Positions 36,982 to 47,721 of a stretch of DNA of 59,818 nucleotides are shown here, one piece after another (the first letter of the stretch is position 1; each line of letters begins with the position of its first letter). The stretch spans positions 1 to 59,818 of the forward strand of contig VFZU01000021.1 of the NCBI GenBank assembly GCA_016870995.1, written 5' to 3'. The notes under the pieces were generated by a model. That model did no database searches. It was given only the letters and a program-made list of their open reading frames with translations, and was not told where the DNA came from. Source of the stretch: Acidobacteriota bacterium. Its GTDB lineage: Bacteria > Acidobacteriota > Terriglobia > Bryobacterales > Bryobacteraceae. A program made the translations under genes and the position numbers.

Positions 36982-37170
36982 CAAGCCCACCCTATTGGGA
37001 GGCTAGCAGGAACGCAATCCGGTGTCACCTGCTCTGACATTTGGTGCTCGACCACTCCCCCAACTTTCACCAGACCTCTCCCATCTAACCCAACTCGAGT
37101 CTTCCTCCATCTAAAAGCAGCCGCACCTACACCATGAGTTCCTCCGCCAAGAGAGCAAAAGAGCCTTCGA

Positions 37171-38656
37171 TCAGAGCGTCTTCAGAAATGCAATCAAAGC
37201 CGCCTTCTCCTGCGGCTTCAGCTTGAGCCCAAATTCATGACCCGCCACCGCCCGTGTCGGCGTCATGCCCCGATATCCAGTCGGCACATAGTCTGCCTTG
37301 AGCCGCTTCTCGTCAAACCAATCTTCAAGCGTGGCAACCGATCCGGAATGCTCGAAAGGCCCGCGATACCAGACTCCCCGCAGCGAAGGTACCCGATAGT
37401 AACCCGTTCCTCGCCGCGTCTGCATCGCCAGTTCCGGATCGGTCCCCACCGACACATCGAGCACATCATAGGTGGTGCGATGCTCCGCAGGCACCTTGAA
37501 TCCTTTGGCTGGCACCAACTTGTTGTTCGTATAAATCGGTGCAGGATGGCACAGGGGACACCCCTCCCGGGCAAACACCTTCTTGCCCAACTGCGCCTTC
37601 GCATCGTTCGGATTCGGGTTCTTGGGGGGGCTGCAGCGAATAAATGTACAGCGCAAGTGCATACAAGTCGCTGTCGCTCGACCGCGATTCCGTTTCTGGC
37701 TTTGGCAACTCGTCCGACTTTGACGAGTGGATGATGCTGATCGGGCGGAAATCCCCATATAGCGTCAACTCCTCCACAAAGTTATTGATCGCCGCGTACC
37801 GCATGATGTCTTCGATCGACCGATGAAGCTGCAACCCGGTGTTGTCGAGATACTTCCGGTCCGCGATGCCAATCAGATCCGGTGGGTGCGCTGGCGCTCG
37901 CAGAGAAGTCCCCTGCCTCGCGCCAACTCCATGAGGGATGCTCGCCAAATGTGTCGCCACATCCTCCAGCGTCATGGAGGAAAAGTCGCCCAAGGGGTCA
38001 GGCTGAATCCAAGGCGCACCAAAGAACAACTTCAAGAGCTCAGTCGCCGGCCCAGAGGTCTTGCCGCTTTTTCGAATTTGGTAAGCCCAGTGCTTGCCAA
38101 ACGCGATCGAACCCGCAGCACCCCAGACCACCTGGCCATCATCGAGCACCCGGCTATGGCAACTCGCACACGAGTCAAAGGTAACCTCAACCTTCCCCTT
38201 CTTGCGAATGACGTAGCGATAGTACGGCAAGGTCCCGTCTTTGGCCAGCTTGGCTTCGGTAGCCGTCCACCATTCTGGATTCCGCACCTGTGTAAATGGA
38301 AAGTTGGTTGAAGTGAAGGCTTTGGCGGAATGAAAAACTTGCTCCCCCGCACGAATCCAGTCATCCTTGGTCTTCAGCTTCGCCGCATCAAAGGCCAGTT
38401 CCGGCTCGAGAGTCTTTAGGTGTTCAAAGTAGCCCGCAGGCTCGCGATCCGGAGGATAAATGGGATAAGTCTTATAGACCTTCCGCTCGGGAATCCTGTA
38501 GTAGTAATCCGCTGGGACATGCTTGGCTCGCAACCCAGAGGCAAGCGGAAGTTCCAGCGTCTCCATGATCTTGTCATCCCAGATCTTGCGAATCTCCGGC
38601 CGGAATTCTTGACCGAAGGCAGCGACAGCAAGGGACACCAAGAGGACCCATTTCAT
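37171..38656 (-). pseudogene. Di-haem cytochrome c, frameshifted at a C7 tract
   Basis: The reading frame from the ATG at 38656 (signal peptide KWVLLVSLAVAAFGQ) encodes a cytochrome with the first haem motif CASCHS. After YSLQPPQ, at the G7 tract 37624-37630 (C7 on the coding strand), the frame shifts. The continuing frame encodes PKNPNPNDAKAQLGKKVFAR, the second haem motif CPLCHP, and a normal di-haem cytochrome c tail ending at 37171. Removing one base of the tract restores one continuous protein of about 495 residues. It is probably a periplasmic electron carrier or peroxidase-like cytochrome; either it is inactivated, or the extra base is an error, or the tract is phase-variable. Confidence 0.8.
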
Positions 38657-38832
38657 GTCGGAATCTGAGCACCGATTCTGATCGGTCCTCCGCCATAGCA
38701 AGCTCAAGCGGCAATCCAAAGCACACCAGCCTGCCGCGATGCGTCGCATTGAATCCGGCTCGAGTCCCATCCGCGCTCTAGCCAACCTCATCAGACAAAC
38801 GAATACCTTGCGAATCAACGTCATGCGCTGAA

Positions 38833-41800
38833 CTAAAACCGGTAGTGCAATCCCAGCTGATTGATCCGCGCCTGATTACCAGCGATCAACCCCGTGATCA
38901 AGCCGAAATTCGGATTGCCGCGTCCACCAATCGGCGAGCCGAAGTTCGCGCGATTCATGAAATTCAAGCTCTCCCAACGGAACTGGAGTTTGTGCCCCTC
39001 CCAGGGCATCGAGAAGTCCTTGAGTACCGAAAGGTCGCCAATCACCGCTCCGGGCCCGGTGGCCAGCGAGCGGCCCAGCGTACCAAACGTCAGCGCTGGC
39101 GGCGCGACAAAGAGTTCGCGTTGAAAATAAGACTGACGCAGGACGTTGGCGCGCCAGTCCGCGTTCTGCGCATACGGCCCAGTCGCGTTCGACCGCACCG
39201 CCGCCGCCGTCGGGAAGATAGCCGCCGCGTTGTTCTCCTGAATCGTGAACGGCACGCCGCTGCGCAACTCAAGAATCAAACCGGTGCTCCAGCCGCCGGC
39301 GATTGCGTTCAACGCACCGTTCGAGATGTTCACCCGCTTACCTCTGCCCACCGGGACTTCCCAAACCGTATTGCCAATAAACCGGTGGCCTACATGATTC
39401 GCGGACAACCCACGATCGGCCTGGCGGTTGTAGTAGTTCGCAATCGACGGGCTGCTGCCAATCTCGTTGCGCGAATTGATATCGTCGATAAGTTTCGACC
39501 AGGTATAGTTCATGCCAAACTGCAGACCACGTGAGTAGCGCTTCTCGAGGCGCACGTTCATGCCATGGTAGTTCGAATTGCCGATCGTGGGCGAGTGCTC
39601 ACGCACGTCAGAGAATTGCGGATACGGCCGCAGCAGTTGCGCGTTGCCGGGGCGGATGCGCGAGGGCTCTACCTGATTGATGGAAACGGTACCGGGGAAA
39701 GTCAGCTTATGCCCCAATGTGCCGATGTAGCCAATCTCCATAATCATGTTGCCGCGCAGCAGCCTCTGCACATTCAAGTTGAACGACTGGAGGTAGGGGA
39801 TCTGGCGCCGGCCCGGATCAAAGAACTCGATCGAAGTATTGGGATTCGTTCCAATCGGTACCGCACCAAAACCGGGCGACAGGGTATTGGCCACCGTCGG
39901 AGGCAAACCATCACGAAGCTGAATGGCGGCCGTGCGGCCTCCGTCTACCGACGTGACCGACACCGCCTTCGAGAATCCAGCGCGCACGGCCAGCGGAGTT
40001 GCTTGATCGTATTGACCAACGAACAGCAAACCACCACCACCCCGCACGACCCACTTGTCGCGCAACCGCCATGCGAAACCGAACCGCGGGCCAAAGTTGT
40101 TGCGGTCGAATTGCGAGGCGTATTTCGGCAGGCCGTTGCGGCCGCTAAACGTCACCACACCCGGGCAATTGCAAACCGGATTGATCGCGAAGCGATCGAA
40201 CGAATTCTGCTGATTGTTGCTCTCATAGCGCGGCGTATCGAGATCCCAACGCAATCCAATGTTCAGCGTCAGGTTCTGCCGCACCTTCCAATCGGTCTGC
40301 GCGAACATGCCGAGTGTCGCGCCATTCGACACGATCGATGCTGACTCGTCACGCGACGCAGTTGCAACGTGTCCCAATAGCAGCGACGCGAGCGCATCAT
40401 TCGTGCCAACAGGTGTAAAGTTGAATTGACCACCCGCCGAGCCCAGTGGCGTATCGTCATTGCGCGACTTGCGGTACTCGGCGCCAAACTTCATCGTTTG
40501 CGAACCCTTCACTTTCGTGAGCGACCCCGTGTAATGGTCGCCGCGGATCGGCTCTTGAATCCGTTCCTGCTCGCCGCGACCAAAGGACTCAATTCCTGTG
40601 ATGTTGACGCGCGGGAAGTACAAGGGGTTCGTACCCTTCAGGCCAATACGTTCCGGAATCCCCAAACCCTTGCTGGCCGTGATCGGCCGGAACCCGCGAC
40701 GGTCGAAAGCATACCGGACCTCCATGATGGTAGTTGGCGAGAACGAGTGGATCCACGTGGGCGACCAACTGTAGTACTTGTTGGTGACCGTTTCGCCATA
40801 TTGGTCGGTGTTATCGCGGAACACCGGCAGTTGGAAGCTCTCACCCATATTCCGCAGGTAGCGAAAGTACACTCGATCGCTGGATGAGAACGTATGATCC
40901 AGTCGGGTGACGAGCACATTTGTGTCCGTGCCCGTGGGGTTGTTGATCCGAAAGTTGTTTGCGCGCGTGGCTGCGCCAGCCACGTTGGGCGTTGGATAGT
41001 AAGCCGCGATCTGTCGGCCCACTGGATCCTGCCGGGACTGCGGAATCGTGTTGCCCGGAAATGGCGCAAGATTCGCTAGCGGATCCGTGATTGCAGAATT
41101 GAACTGGCCGCCGATTTCCGCCGTAGTGGGAACCCCAAGCAGCCGCACCTGCTGGCTCCGCGTTTTCACCCACTCGGAGTTGACGAAGAAAAAGGTCCGG
41201 TTCTTGATAATCGGCCCGGAGAAGCTGCCGCCGTACTGGTTGTAGCGCAGAATCGGGCGGCGCGCGGCGAAGAAGTTACGCGCATCCAATACGTCGTTAC
41301 GCAGAAACTCATACGCCGAGCCGTGCCATTTGTTTGTGCCCGAGCGAGTCGTCATCTGCACCACGCCTCCTCCCGAGCGGCCCAGTTCGGCCTTGAAGTT
41401 CGACACTTCAACATTGAATTCCTCCAGCGAATCGATCGGCGGATCGAAGTTCAGCGACGCCACACCCAGCAGGATGTTCTGTGCATTGCCCCCGTCAATG
41501 GTGAAGTTCGTGTTGTCGCCCCGGCCGCCCGCCATCGTGAAGTTTGATCCGGTGCCGTTCTGAACAATGAAACCGGACAGGCGCGCCAGCGAGGCGGCTC
41601 GTCGACCAACCAGCGGCATGTTGGCGATGGTCTCCCTGCGCACGACGTTCCCCACCGAAGATGACTCGGTTTTCAGCAAAGGCGCTTCGGCCTCGACCGT
41701 CACAGTCTCGGCAACGCCGCCCACCTCTAACCGGATATCAGCCCGCGCAGGCACGCCGGTCTCGATCACGATCCCGGTTTGCCGGAACTGTTTGAAGCCA

Positions 41801-42033
41801 CTCTGCTCCACGCGGAGATCATAGTTGCCGGGCTTCAGCAAGGGGATAGAGTAGACACCCGAAGATCCGGTAACGCCGCTGTAGGTCTCATTCGTCAACA
41901 TGTTGGAAATCGTAACCGTGGCGTTGGGGACTACCGCGCCTGACGTGTCGGTGATCGTGCCCGTCAATGAACTCGTCTGTGCTGAAGCGCAGAGCGCCGC
42001 AACGAGGGCCAACCAAAGAAGTCTCAAAAACAT
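38833..42033 (-). CDS. TonB-dependent receptor, Oar-like, with carboxypeptidase-regulatory-like domain
   Basis: The ATG at 42033 is preceded by AAGGAG; the longer frame to 42096 lacks that support. The 1066-residue protein has a signal peptide (FLRLLWLALVAALCASAQ), the regulatory-like Ig domain (about 22-110, GTITDTSGAVVPNATVTI), a plug (MPLVGRRAASLARLSGFIVQ and GGRGDNTNFTIDGGN) and a barrel ending QLGLHYRF. It differs clearly from the pair at 13047 and 19386 in its plug motifs. It is likely an outer-membrane importer for a different substrate. Confidence 0.9.
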   Translation of the reverse strand: MFLRLLWLALVAALCASAQTSSLTGTITDTSGAVVPNATVTISNMLTNETYSGVTGSSGVYSIPLLKPGNYDLRVEQSGFKQFRQTGIVIETGVPARADIRLEVGGVAETVTVEAEAPLLKTESSSVGNVVRRETIANMPLVGRRAASLARLSGFIVQNGTGSNFTMAGGRGDNTNFTIDGGNAQNILLGVASLNFDPPIDSLEEFNVEVSNFKAELGRSGGGVVQMTTRSGTNKWHGSAYEFLRNDVLDARNFFAARRPILRYNQYGGSFSGPIIKNRTFFFVNSEWVKTRSQQVRLLGVPTTAEIGGQFNSAITDPLANLAPFPGNTIPQSRQDPVGRQIAAYYPTPNVAGAATRANNFRINNPTGTDTNVLVTRLDHTFSSSDRVYFRYLRNMGESFQLPVFRDNTDQYGETVTNKYYSWSPTWIHSFSPTTIMEVRYAFDRRGFRPITASKGLGIPERIGLKGTNPLYFPRVNITGIESFGRGEQERIQEPIRGDHYTGSLTKVKGSQTMKFGAEYRKSRNDDTPLGSAGGQFNFTPVGTNDALASLLLGHVATASRDESASIVSNGATLGMFAQTDWKVRQNLTLNIGLRWDLDTPRYESNNQQNSFDRFAINPVCNCPGVVTFSGRNGLPKYASQFDRNNFGPRFGFAWRLRDKWVVRGGGGLLFVGQYDQATPLAVRAGFSKAVSVTSVDGGRTAAIQLRDGLPPTVANTLSPGFGAVPIGTNPNTSIEFFDPGRRQIPYLQSFNLNVQRLLRGNMIMEIGYIGTLGHKLTFPGTVSINQVEPSRIRPGNAQLLRPYPQFSDVREHSPTIGNSNYHGMNVRLEKRYSRGLQFGMNYTWSKLIDDINSRNEIGSSPSIANYYNRQADRGLSANHVGHRFIGNTVWEVPVGRGKRVNISNGALNAIAGGWSTGLILELRSGVPFTIQENNAAAIFPTAAAVRSNATGPYAQNADWRANVLRQSYFQRELFVAPPALTFGTLGRSLATGPGAVIGDLSVLKDFSMPWEGHKLQFRWESLNFMNRANFGSPIGGRGNPNFGLITGLIAGNQARINQLGLHYRF

Positions 42034-42145
42034 GGAATCTCCTTCGAAACGCGAGAGTATCCGGATAGCATATGCCTTTTGGGTGGCGAAGGGCAATCCC
42101 GTCTCGGGCCTTCACACAAATCGGTTCCTTCGAAAATTACTGTCG

Positions 42146-43405
42146 CTAACCCTCAATAATTTCAATGGCTTGAGCTGGGCACACCTTCGGTGTGAGTACA
42201 ACTTCATACCCAAGTTGCTCTAGTCGATGTACGGTTCTTGCCGCCACCTTGGCGATGTTCTTGCGGTCGTAATAAGTTGCGCCAAGCTCCCGGTACGTCT
42301 CACGTGTCTTGAGGATCTGAAACACGATCAGCATCAACTTGTGCGCCACAGCCACCAGCGCCTTCAGATGCCCTCTTCTGGCGAGCACTCTGCGAGAGAA
42401 CGCGCCCAGGTAACGGTTCTTCACTCTTGTCGCCGCCCACGCGCATTGAATCATCAGCCGCCGGATATGCCGGTTTCAATTTCGCGTCGCTACGTATCTT
42501 CGCTGGCCCGCGCTTTGATAGTTACCCGGAGCCAGTCCCGCCCAACTCGCCAGTTGCCCCGCCGACCCAAACGCCTCGACATTGTTCCCGATCTCGCTCA
42601 ATATTGTCCAAGCCGCCCGCGTTGCCACTCCAGGAATCGTCTCCAGCAACGCGATGCTTGACGCATCTGGTTCCACCCGCTTCTCAATCACTTCCTCCAA
42701 TCGCGTAAGCAACCCTTCCTTGTAATCCATCTCCTCCAGCAGATGCGCCAGCATCCAGCGGTGATGGTCCGTGATATGGCCACGCAGTGCCAACTCCAGT
42801 TCCTTCTTCTTACCTCGCAGCCTGGTCTTGGCGTAATCCGCCAGCCAGCCTGGATCGGTATGCCCCCTCACGATGGCCCGCAAAATTGCTTGCCCCGTGC
42901 GGCCCAACACATCTGTCGCCACACAGCTCAGCTTGATGTTGGCATCCTCCAACACCCGATGGATCTCGTTGGCCAGACGGTTGCGGTCTTGCATCAAGTT
43001 CTCTCGCCGCCTTGTCAAGTCCCGCAGTTCCCGCTGCTCCACTTCTGGGATAAAGCTTGAGCGAAGCGAGTCCGTTTGCAGTTGCTCGGCGATAAACGCC
43101 GCATCAGCCTTGTCCGTCTTGTGTCCACGCCGCTGCTTCACCCATAACGGGTTCACCACCAGCAAGCCAAAATGGCGGTGCAACTCATTCCAAACTGGCT
43201 TCCAGTAAACTCCCGTCGACTCCATCGCCACCTGTGTCACCTTTTGCGACTTCAGCCAAACTCGCAGCCGGATCAAGTCCGCTACGTGCGTCGCAAACTG
43301 CCGGTGCCGCACTTCGTTATCGCCATTCTTGAACACCAGCACACAGGCACTGATCGTCGCCTGATGCACATCCAGTCCACAACATCGTTCAAATACGACT
43401 GGCAT
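42146..43405 (-). pseudogene. IS110-family transposase with an in-frame opal codon
   Basis: From the ATG at 43405, preceded by AAGGAGG, the frame encodes an IS110-type DEDD recombinase: CCGLDVHQ (first Asp), AMESTGVYW (Glu), HKTDKADAAFIAEQ (the two Asp), and the C-terminal transposase domain with IPGVATRAAWTILSEIG and the serine motif ASWAGLAPGNYQSAGQRR. Codon 310 is TGA (42478-42476), directly after QRRYVATRN. The same frame continues NRHIRRLMIQCAWAATRVKN to a normal stop at 42146, and family members have Gly at this point (KGN). A GGA-to-TGA change explains it. The element is probably inactive in this copy. Confidence 0.85.
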
Positions 43406-43790
43406 CCTTCCTCCTTCGCTGGCGGCTTGGGCGATTCAATGCTTGTAAGATATTCCTTCGCGGGCTCTTCAGCTTTACAGCCTTGTCCCATTCGGTTGTG
43501 CCAAACTCATCGCCCCGATCACATTCACGACGGCCTCTACTGATCCAGAACGCTTCCGATCTGCTCTCCGCCTCGCTCTCTCATCTTCCAACGAGTCATT
43601 TTCATCCTGGGTTGTGAGCATTGGACTTGTACTTGCTCATGGAACGCGTTCACGTGTTTTTTTGAAAACTTTTCTCGCTTCTTTTCAACAACATCACTCC
43701 AAATCGAAACCCGCACCCTCCACCCCCATCCCGTATCCTGTACCCGGAAGCGATTCCACAAAAACTCAACTCCGAGAGGATCTCAACGTC
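43406..43790. other. Non-coding region upstream of the IS110 transposase
   Basis: This 385-base stretch contains no credible gene. IS110-group elements lack terminal inverted repeats and carry, in the non-coding end upstream of the recombinase gene, a bridge RNA that pairs with donor and target. This stretch is where that end and RNA would lie, but the element boundary could not be fixed by reading alone, and the part nearest 43790 belongs to the next gene's leader. Confidence 0.35.
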
Positions 43791-44426
43791 ATGGCTTCAA
43801 AAGCTCAAATTCTCGCCAACTTGCAAAACGCGCAAAAATCCACCGGTCCCCGCACCGACCAGGGCAAACAGCAATCCGCGAAGAACTCCCTCCGCCACGG
43901 CCTCAATGCCTTGGCCGACGCGCTCTTCGCCGCAAACCCCCAAGAACAAACCCAATTCAAAGCTCTCCGCGAGCAGCTCTTCCAGCAAATCGTCCCATTC
44001 GGCCCCGCTGAAGATGTCGTCTTCGAGCAATACGCTTACTCCACCTTCCAGGCCCTCCGCGCCCAACGCTTCGAATCCGAAGCCCAAGACCGCTGGGCAC
44101 AAAACCCCGAAAACCAAAACCTCTTCGTCCAAATGGAACGCCTCGTCAAGCAAGGTGCCCTCTTCGAGCGCCGCGCACTCAAAGCCTTCAAGCAGCTCTC
44201 CCAACTCCAGCTCGACCGGCTCGCCGCTGTCGAGATCCACGCTGAGCTACAAGACGTCGAGCTCGACGAAAACATCTCCCCGGCTCTTCCGACAGCCAAG
44301 CTCCGCGCCCACGAACTCAAGCAGGAAGAAGCCCTCTTCTTCGGCCTCGCCATCCATCACGGCCTCAATCTGCAAAGTGAAAAAACGAACCCAATCCACC
44401 CCGCACCGCAGCTCGAAGCCGCCTAA
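43791..44426 (+). CDS. Hypothetical Gln/Glu-rich protein of the 'NAQ-STGP' type
   Basis: The ATG at 43791 has GAGAGG upstream; the frame is open further but not protein-like. The 211-residue product opens with NLQNAQKSTGPRTDQGKQQS, then AKNSLRHGLNALADALF. This N-terminal signature occurs in many short proteins of Acidobacteria and Planctomycetes with no known function. The rest is helical and rich in Gln and Glu, with no membrane segment or signal peptide. It lies next to an IS110 element, which fits a passenger or neighbouring accessory gene. Confidence 0.6.
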   Translation: MASKAQILANLQNAQKSTGPRTDQGKQQSAKNSLRHGLNALADALFAANPQEQTQFKALREQLFQQIVPFGPAEDVVFEQYAYSTFQALRAQRFESEAQDRWAQNPENQNLFVQMERLVKQGALFERRALKAFKQLSQLQLDRLAAVEIHAELQDVELDENISPALPTAKLRAHELKQEEALFFGLAIHHGLNLQSEKTNPIHPAPQLEAA

Positions 44427-44507
44427 AAAACGAAGCCAATCACGCCCCGAGGGCAACCAATCCCTCACAGATCTCCGACCACTGAATATCGTCAAGGTAA
44501 CCGGCAA

Positions 44508-44542
44508 CCAAAACAAAAGGCCACACCTTTCGGCATGGCCTT
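44508..44542 (-). terminator. Intrinsic terminator of the receptor gene
   Basis: A stem (AAGGCCA at 44517-44523 with TGGCCTT at 44536-44542) continues through G-T and C-G pairs to a GAAA-type tetraloop. In the minus-strand direction it is followed by TTTTGTTTT. It lies 24 bases beyond the stop of the receptor gene at 44566. Confidence 0.8.
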
Positions 44543-44565
44543 CTGTTTCTTTGATTGAGAGACGA

Positions 44566-47500
44566 CTAGAAGATGAACCGAACCACCATCGTGACGATGC
44601 GCGAGTTCGTGTCCGTATCCTGGTAGTAGCCAAACGTCAACGGCGCGGCAAGGCTTTGGCCCGCCCGCGCGAACGACGTGTTGTTGAACAGATTGCCAAA
44701 CTGGCTCTGCACCTGCAACGTGTACTTCTCAAACATCGAGAAGTTCTTCTGGATCGTCAGGTCGTACTGTGTCAGCCCATTCTGGCGGATCACGTTGCGG
44801 CCCAGCGTCCCAAAGTTACCGACCAGCGGCTGCTCCAGGCCAGATCCCGTCGTCTTGAAGTTCGCCGCCGTCACCGTTCCCGGATTGGGCTGAAACTTCA
44901 GGTTCAGCGGGCCAGTCAGATTCGGTCGCACAGCGCCATTGCCGCCAAGCAAAATCGGATCGGGCAAGGCAAGCCGTGGGCCACCCAACAGATTCACCGG
45001 GTAGCCGCTCTGCGTCTGGAAAATTCCGTTCAGCGACCATCCACCCAGCGTCTGCTTTACAAAGCCATTGGAATTCGCAAACTTCGGCAGCTCATAGCTG
45101 TGCGTCACCACAAGACGGTGAGGCACGTCAAAGGCCGACACTGCACGATTGTCGCGGTTGTTGAAGGGGTTCTGCTGGTTCGGCGTATCCGCTGCCAACA
45201 CACCCAACACATCCGATACGTCGTCGATCGACTTCGACCACGTGTAGGCGGCCGTGAAGCCCAAACCACTGCGGAAAGTCCGCGCCAGATAAGCCTGGAA
45301 GGAGTGGAAATTGGAGTTCGCCGAAGACTCGTTCAACGTAACGCCCGTAAACCGTGGGTCGATACGATTCGTTTGGCCCGTCGGCGGCGCATTCAACCCG
45401 GCATTGATCGCACGGTAGTCGTTCAAGCGCGCCTGTTCGTCGGCCAGCGAGGTAGCTGGTACCACCAAACCAGGACGCGTGAAGTTCAGCGCCCGCGCCC
45501 GCTGCAGGAAGTTACCCTTCGAGCCCACATATCCGATACGACCGAGGAATCCATTCCCCAACTGCCGTTCCATATTGAGGCTGAATTGCTGAACCTGCGG
45601 ATTCTTCATAGCGAAATCCACCGGCGAAATCCCACCGAAGTTCCTCACCGTCGTGCCGAAGTTTCCAACCGTCGCCCGGCCCACCTGTTGGAATCCGCTC
45701 GTGCCAGCCAGAATGTTGGCGAGCGAGTCGTTCCCAGTGAAAACCGTCGTCGAGAAGTTATACATAAACGGCGGAGCAAACCGCAGATTCGTAATCGGGT
45801 TCAGGAAGATGAAATCGTACGTAAAGCCATAACCGCCACGCACGCTCCACTTGCCGCCCTTCGGGTTCCAGGCAAAGCCAAACCGCGGTGCCCAGTTCGT
45901 ATTCGTGTTAAAGGCTGAGCCGCCGGCAACGATCGTGCCCAGCGCGCCGGTTCCTGCACCGCCTAGCGGATTCTGCAGATTCAGGTTCAGGTTCGAAATC
46001 AGGTTGTTGACTTCGGTAACCCCGCCTGCCACTTCCGTGCGCAGTCCGAGATTCAGGGTCAGGGTGCGGCTGACACGCCAGTCATCCTGGAAAAAGAATC
46101 CCTGGTTCCAAACACGGTTGCCGCGGATCGAACCGCCAAATCGCTGCGTATACTGCACCGGATTCCCAAGCTGGAACTGCTCGAAATTCGCGAAGATGAA
46201 CGTACCACGCAGATTCGAGTCGAAGACACTGTTCGCCTGGATCCGCTCGACATTGTAGCCGAATTTGAACGTGTGAGTGTCCCACGTCTTTGTCACAGTC
46301 GTCAGATTGTTGTAGACATTCTGCGTGCGGCCTTGCGGCAACCCAGGCCAGCTGCCCAGTTCCGCCAGCCCGTTCTGGAACTGCACCGACGGAGCGGTGA
46401 TGTTCACCAGCGGGATGAAGTTCGGCAGGCTGCGGCCAAAGCTAGCTACGTTGTTGATTACCAATGAAGCGTTCTGGACGCGCGTATAGTTCAGAGTCAC
46501 GTTCTGCGGCTTGTTCGTCGAGCTCGCACCGTTGGTTGGCAGGTTCGACGCGATAAACGTCAACCCCGGGCTGCGGTTGTCTGTCTTCTGATAACCGTAG
46601 CGGCCAGACAAGCTGTCCTTGCTCGAGATGTTCCAATCCACTTTGCCCGAATAAGCAATCGAATTGGTTCCCAGCGGTGCCGAGTTGCTCACGGTGCCGC
46701 TCTCGGACGAAACGCCCTGCACAGCCGAAAACAACTGACGTGCCGCGGGGTTCGTGATGCCACTCACCTGCGCTGGCGTCGCCACATTGGCGATACGCGT
46801 ACCGCCCGCGCCGCGGATCTTCTGCTGCTCGTAGGTGCCGAAGAAGAACAGCTTGTCGCGAACAATGCGCCCACCACCGGTCACAAACCAGTTGTTGTCG
46901 CGAATGAGCGCAGCCTTACCAGTGCGGTCAAAATAATCGCGAGCATTCAGCTTGTCGTTCCTGAGGAAGTGCGCTGCGCTGCCGTGAAACTGATTGGTGC
47001 CACTCTTGGTCACCAACTGGAACTGCGAGCTCGCGTTGCGTCCGAACTCGGCGCTGAAGTTGTTCGAGATCACAGTCACTTCCTTGATCGCGTCCAGCGG
47101 AACCGTGCCGAGACCTGCTCCACCCGTCGTCGAAACGTCCGTCGAAACGGCGTTGTCGACCGTGATGTTGTTGCCACGACCGCGGCCGCCATTCGAGTTG
47201 TAGCTGCCCTGTCCGAGGAAGGGGTTACGCGGCGTCACCGGGATTACACCAGGAGTCGTGCCGGCGAGAGACAACACGCCATTGGGCAACGAGAGTTTGG
47301 TGATCGCGCTCGATTCCACCGATACCTGCATCTGAGCATTGCTCGTGTTGATGCTGACAGCGGAATCTTCAATCACGATTTCCTGCCGGGTCGAAGACAC
47401 CTCAAGGGCGGTCTTCAATTCGCGCACCTGACCGGTGTTTACGACAGTCTTGGTAGTTGCGGTAGAAAAGCCATTGGCTTCAATTCGAATGTCATAGTCG

Positions 47501-47721
47501 CCAATGCTCAACAGCGTAAAACGCGCAAAACCTTGCGTGTCGGTCAACTGCTCACGGCTGGAGCCTTGGGTGCTGCTCTTTACGGTCACTTTCGCGCCCG
47601 TAATCACTGCATCGGAGGGATCGGTTACGCGAACGATCAGATCACCTGTGATCTGAGCCATCGCGGGAACAAGAGAAAATAGAGTGGCGAGCAACGTCCG
47701 TGCTGCCAGTTTTTGGAGCAT
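44566..47721 (-). CDS. TonB-dependent receptor, Oar-like, with carboxypeptidase-regulatory-like domain
   Basis: The 1051-residue product starts at an ATG preceded by AGGGGAAAG. It has a signal peptide (LLATLFSLVPAMAQ), the regulatory-like Ig domain (about 25-110, LIVRVTDPSDAVITGAKVTV), a plug with LPNGVLSLAGTTPGV and GRGRGNNITVDNAVS, and a barrel ending in MVVRFIF. The plug differs from the other three receptors in the window. It ends at a good intrinsic terminator, so it is probably monocistronic. Confidence 0.9.
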   Translation of the reverse strand: MLQKLAARTLLATLFSLVPAMAQITGDLIVRVTDPSDAVITGAKVTVKSSTQGSSREQLTDTQGFARFTLLSIGDYDIRIEANGFSTATTKTVVNTGQVRELKTALEVSSTRQEIVIEDSAVSINTSNAQMQVSVESSAITKLSLPNGVLSLAGTTPGVIPVTPRNPFLGQGSYNSNGGRGRGNNITVDNAVSTDVSTTGGAGLGTVPLDAIKEVTVISNNFSAEFGRNASSQFQLVTKSGTNQFHGSAAHFLRNDKLNARDYFDRTGKAALIRDNNWFVTGGGRIVRDKLFFFGTYEQQKIRGAGGTRIANVATPAQVSGITNPAARQLFSAVQGVSSESGTVSNSAPLGTNSIAYSGKVDWNISSKDSLSGRYGYQKTDNRSPGLTFIASNLPTNGASSTNKPQNVTLNYTRVQNASLVINNVASFGRSLPNFIPLVNITAPSVQFQNGLAELGSWPGLPQGRTQNVYNNLTTVTKTWDTHTFKFGYNVERIQANSVFDSNLRGTFIFANFEQFQLGNPVQYTQRFGGSIRGNRVWNQGFFFQDDWRVSRTLTLNLGLRTEVAGGVTEVNNLISNLNLNLQNPLGGAGTGALGTIVAGGSAFNTNTNWAPRFGFAWNPKGGKWSVRGGYGFTYDFIFLNPITNLRFAPPFMYNFSTTVFTGNDSLANILAGTSGFQQVGRATVGNFGTTVRNFGGISPVDFAMKNPQVQQFSLNMERQLGNGFLGRIGYVGSKGNFLQRARALNFTRPGLVVPATSLADEQARLNDYRAINAGLNAPPTGQTNRIDPRFTGVTLNESSANSNFHSFQAYLARTFRSGLGFTAAYTWSKSIDDVSDVLGVLAADTPNQQNPFNNRDNRAVSAFDVPHRLVVTHSYELPKFANSNGFVKQTLGGWSLNGIFQTQSGYPVNLLGGPRLALPDPILLGGNGAVRPNLTGPLNLKFQPNPGTVTAANFKTTGSGLEQPLVGNFGTLGRNVIRQNGLTQYDLTIQKNFSMFEKYTLQVQSQFGNLFNNTSFARAGQSLAAPLTFGYYQDTDTNSRIVTMVVRFIF

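Noticed and set aside
43614-43790. N-terminal extension of the hypothetical protein to 43614
   Set aside because: The extension is not protein-like and overlaps the presumed IS110 end; the ATG at 43791 has a Shine-Dalgarno match and starts the known family signature.
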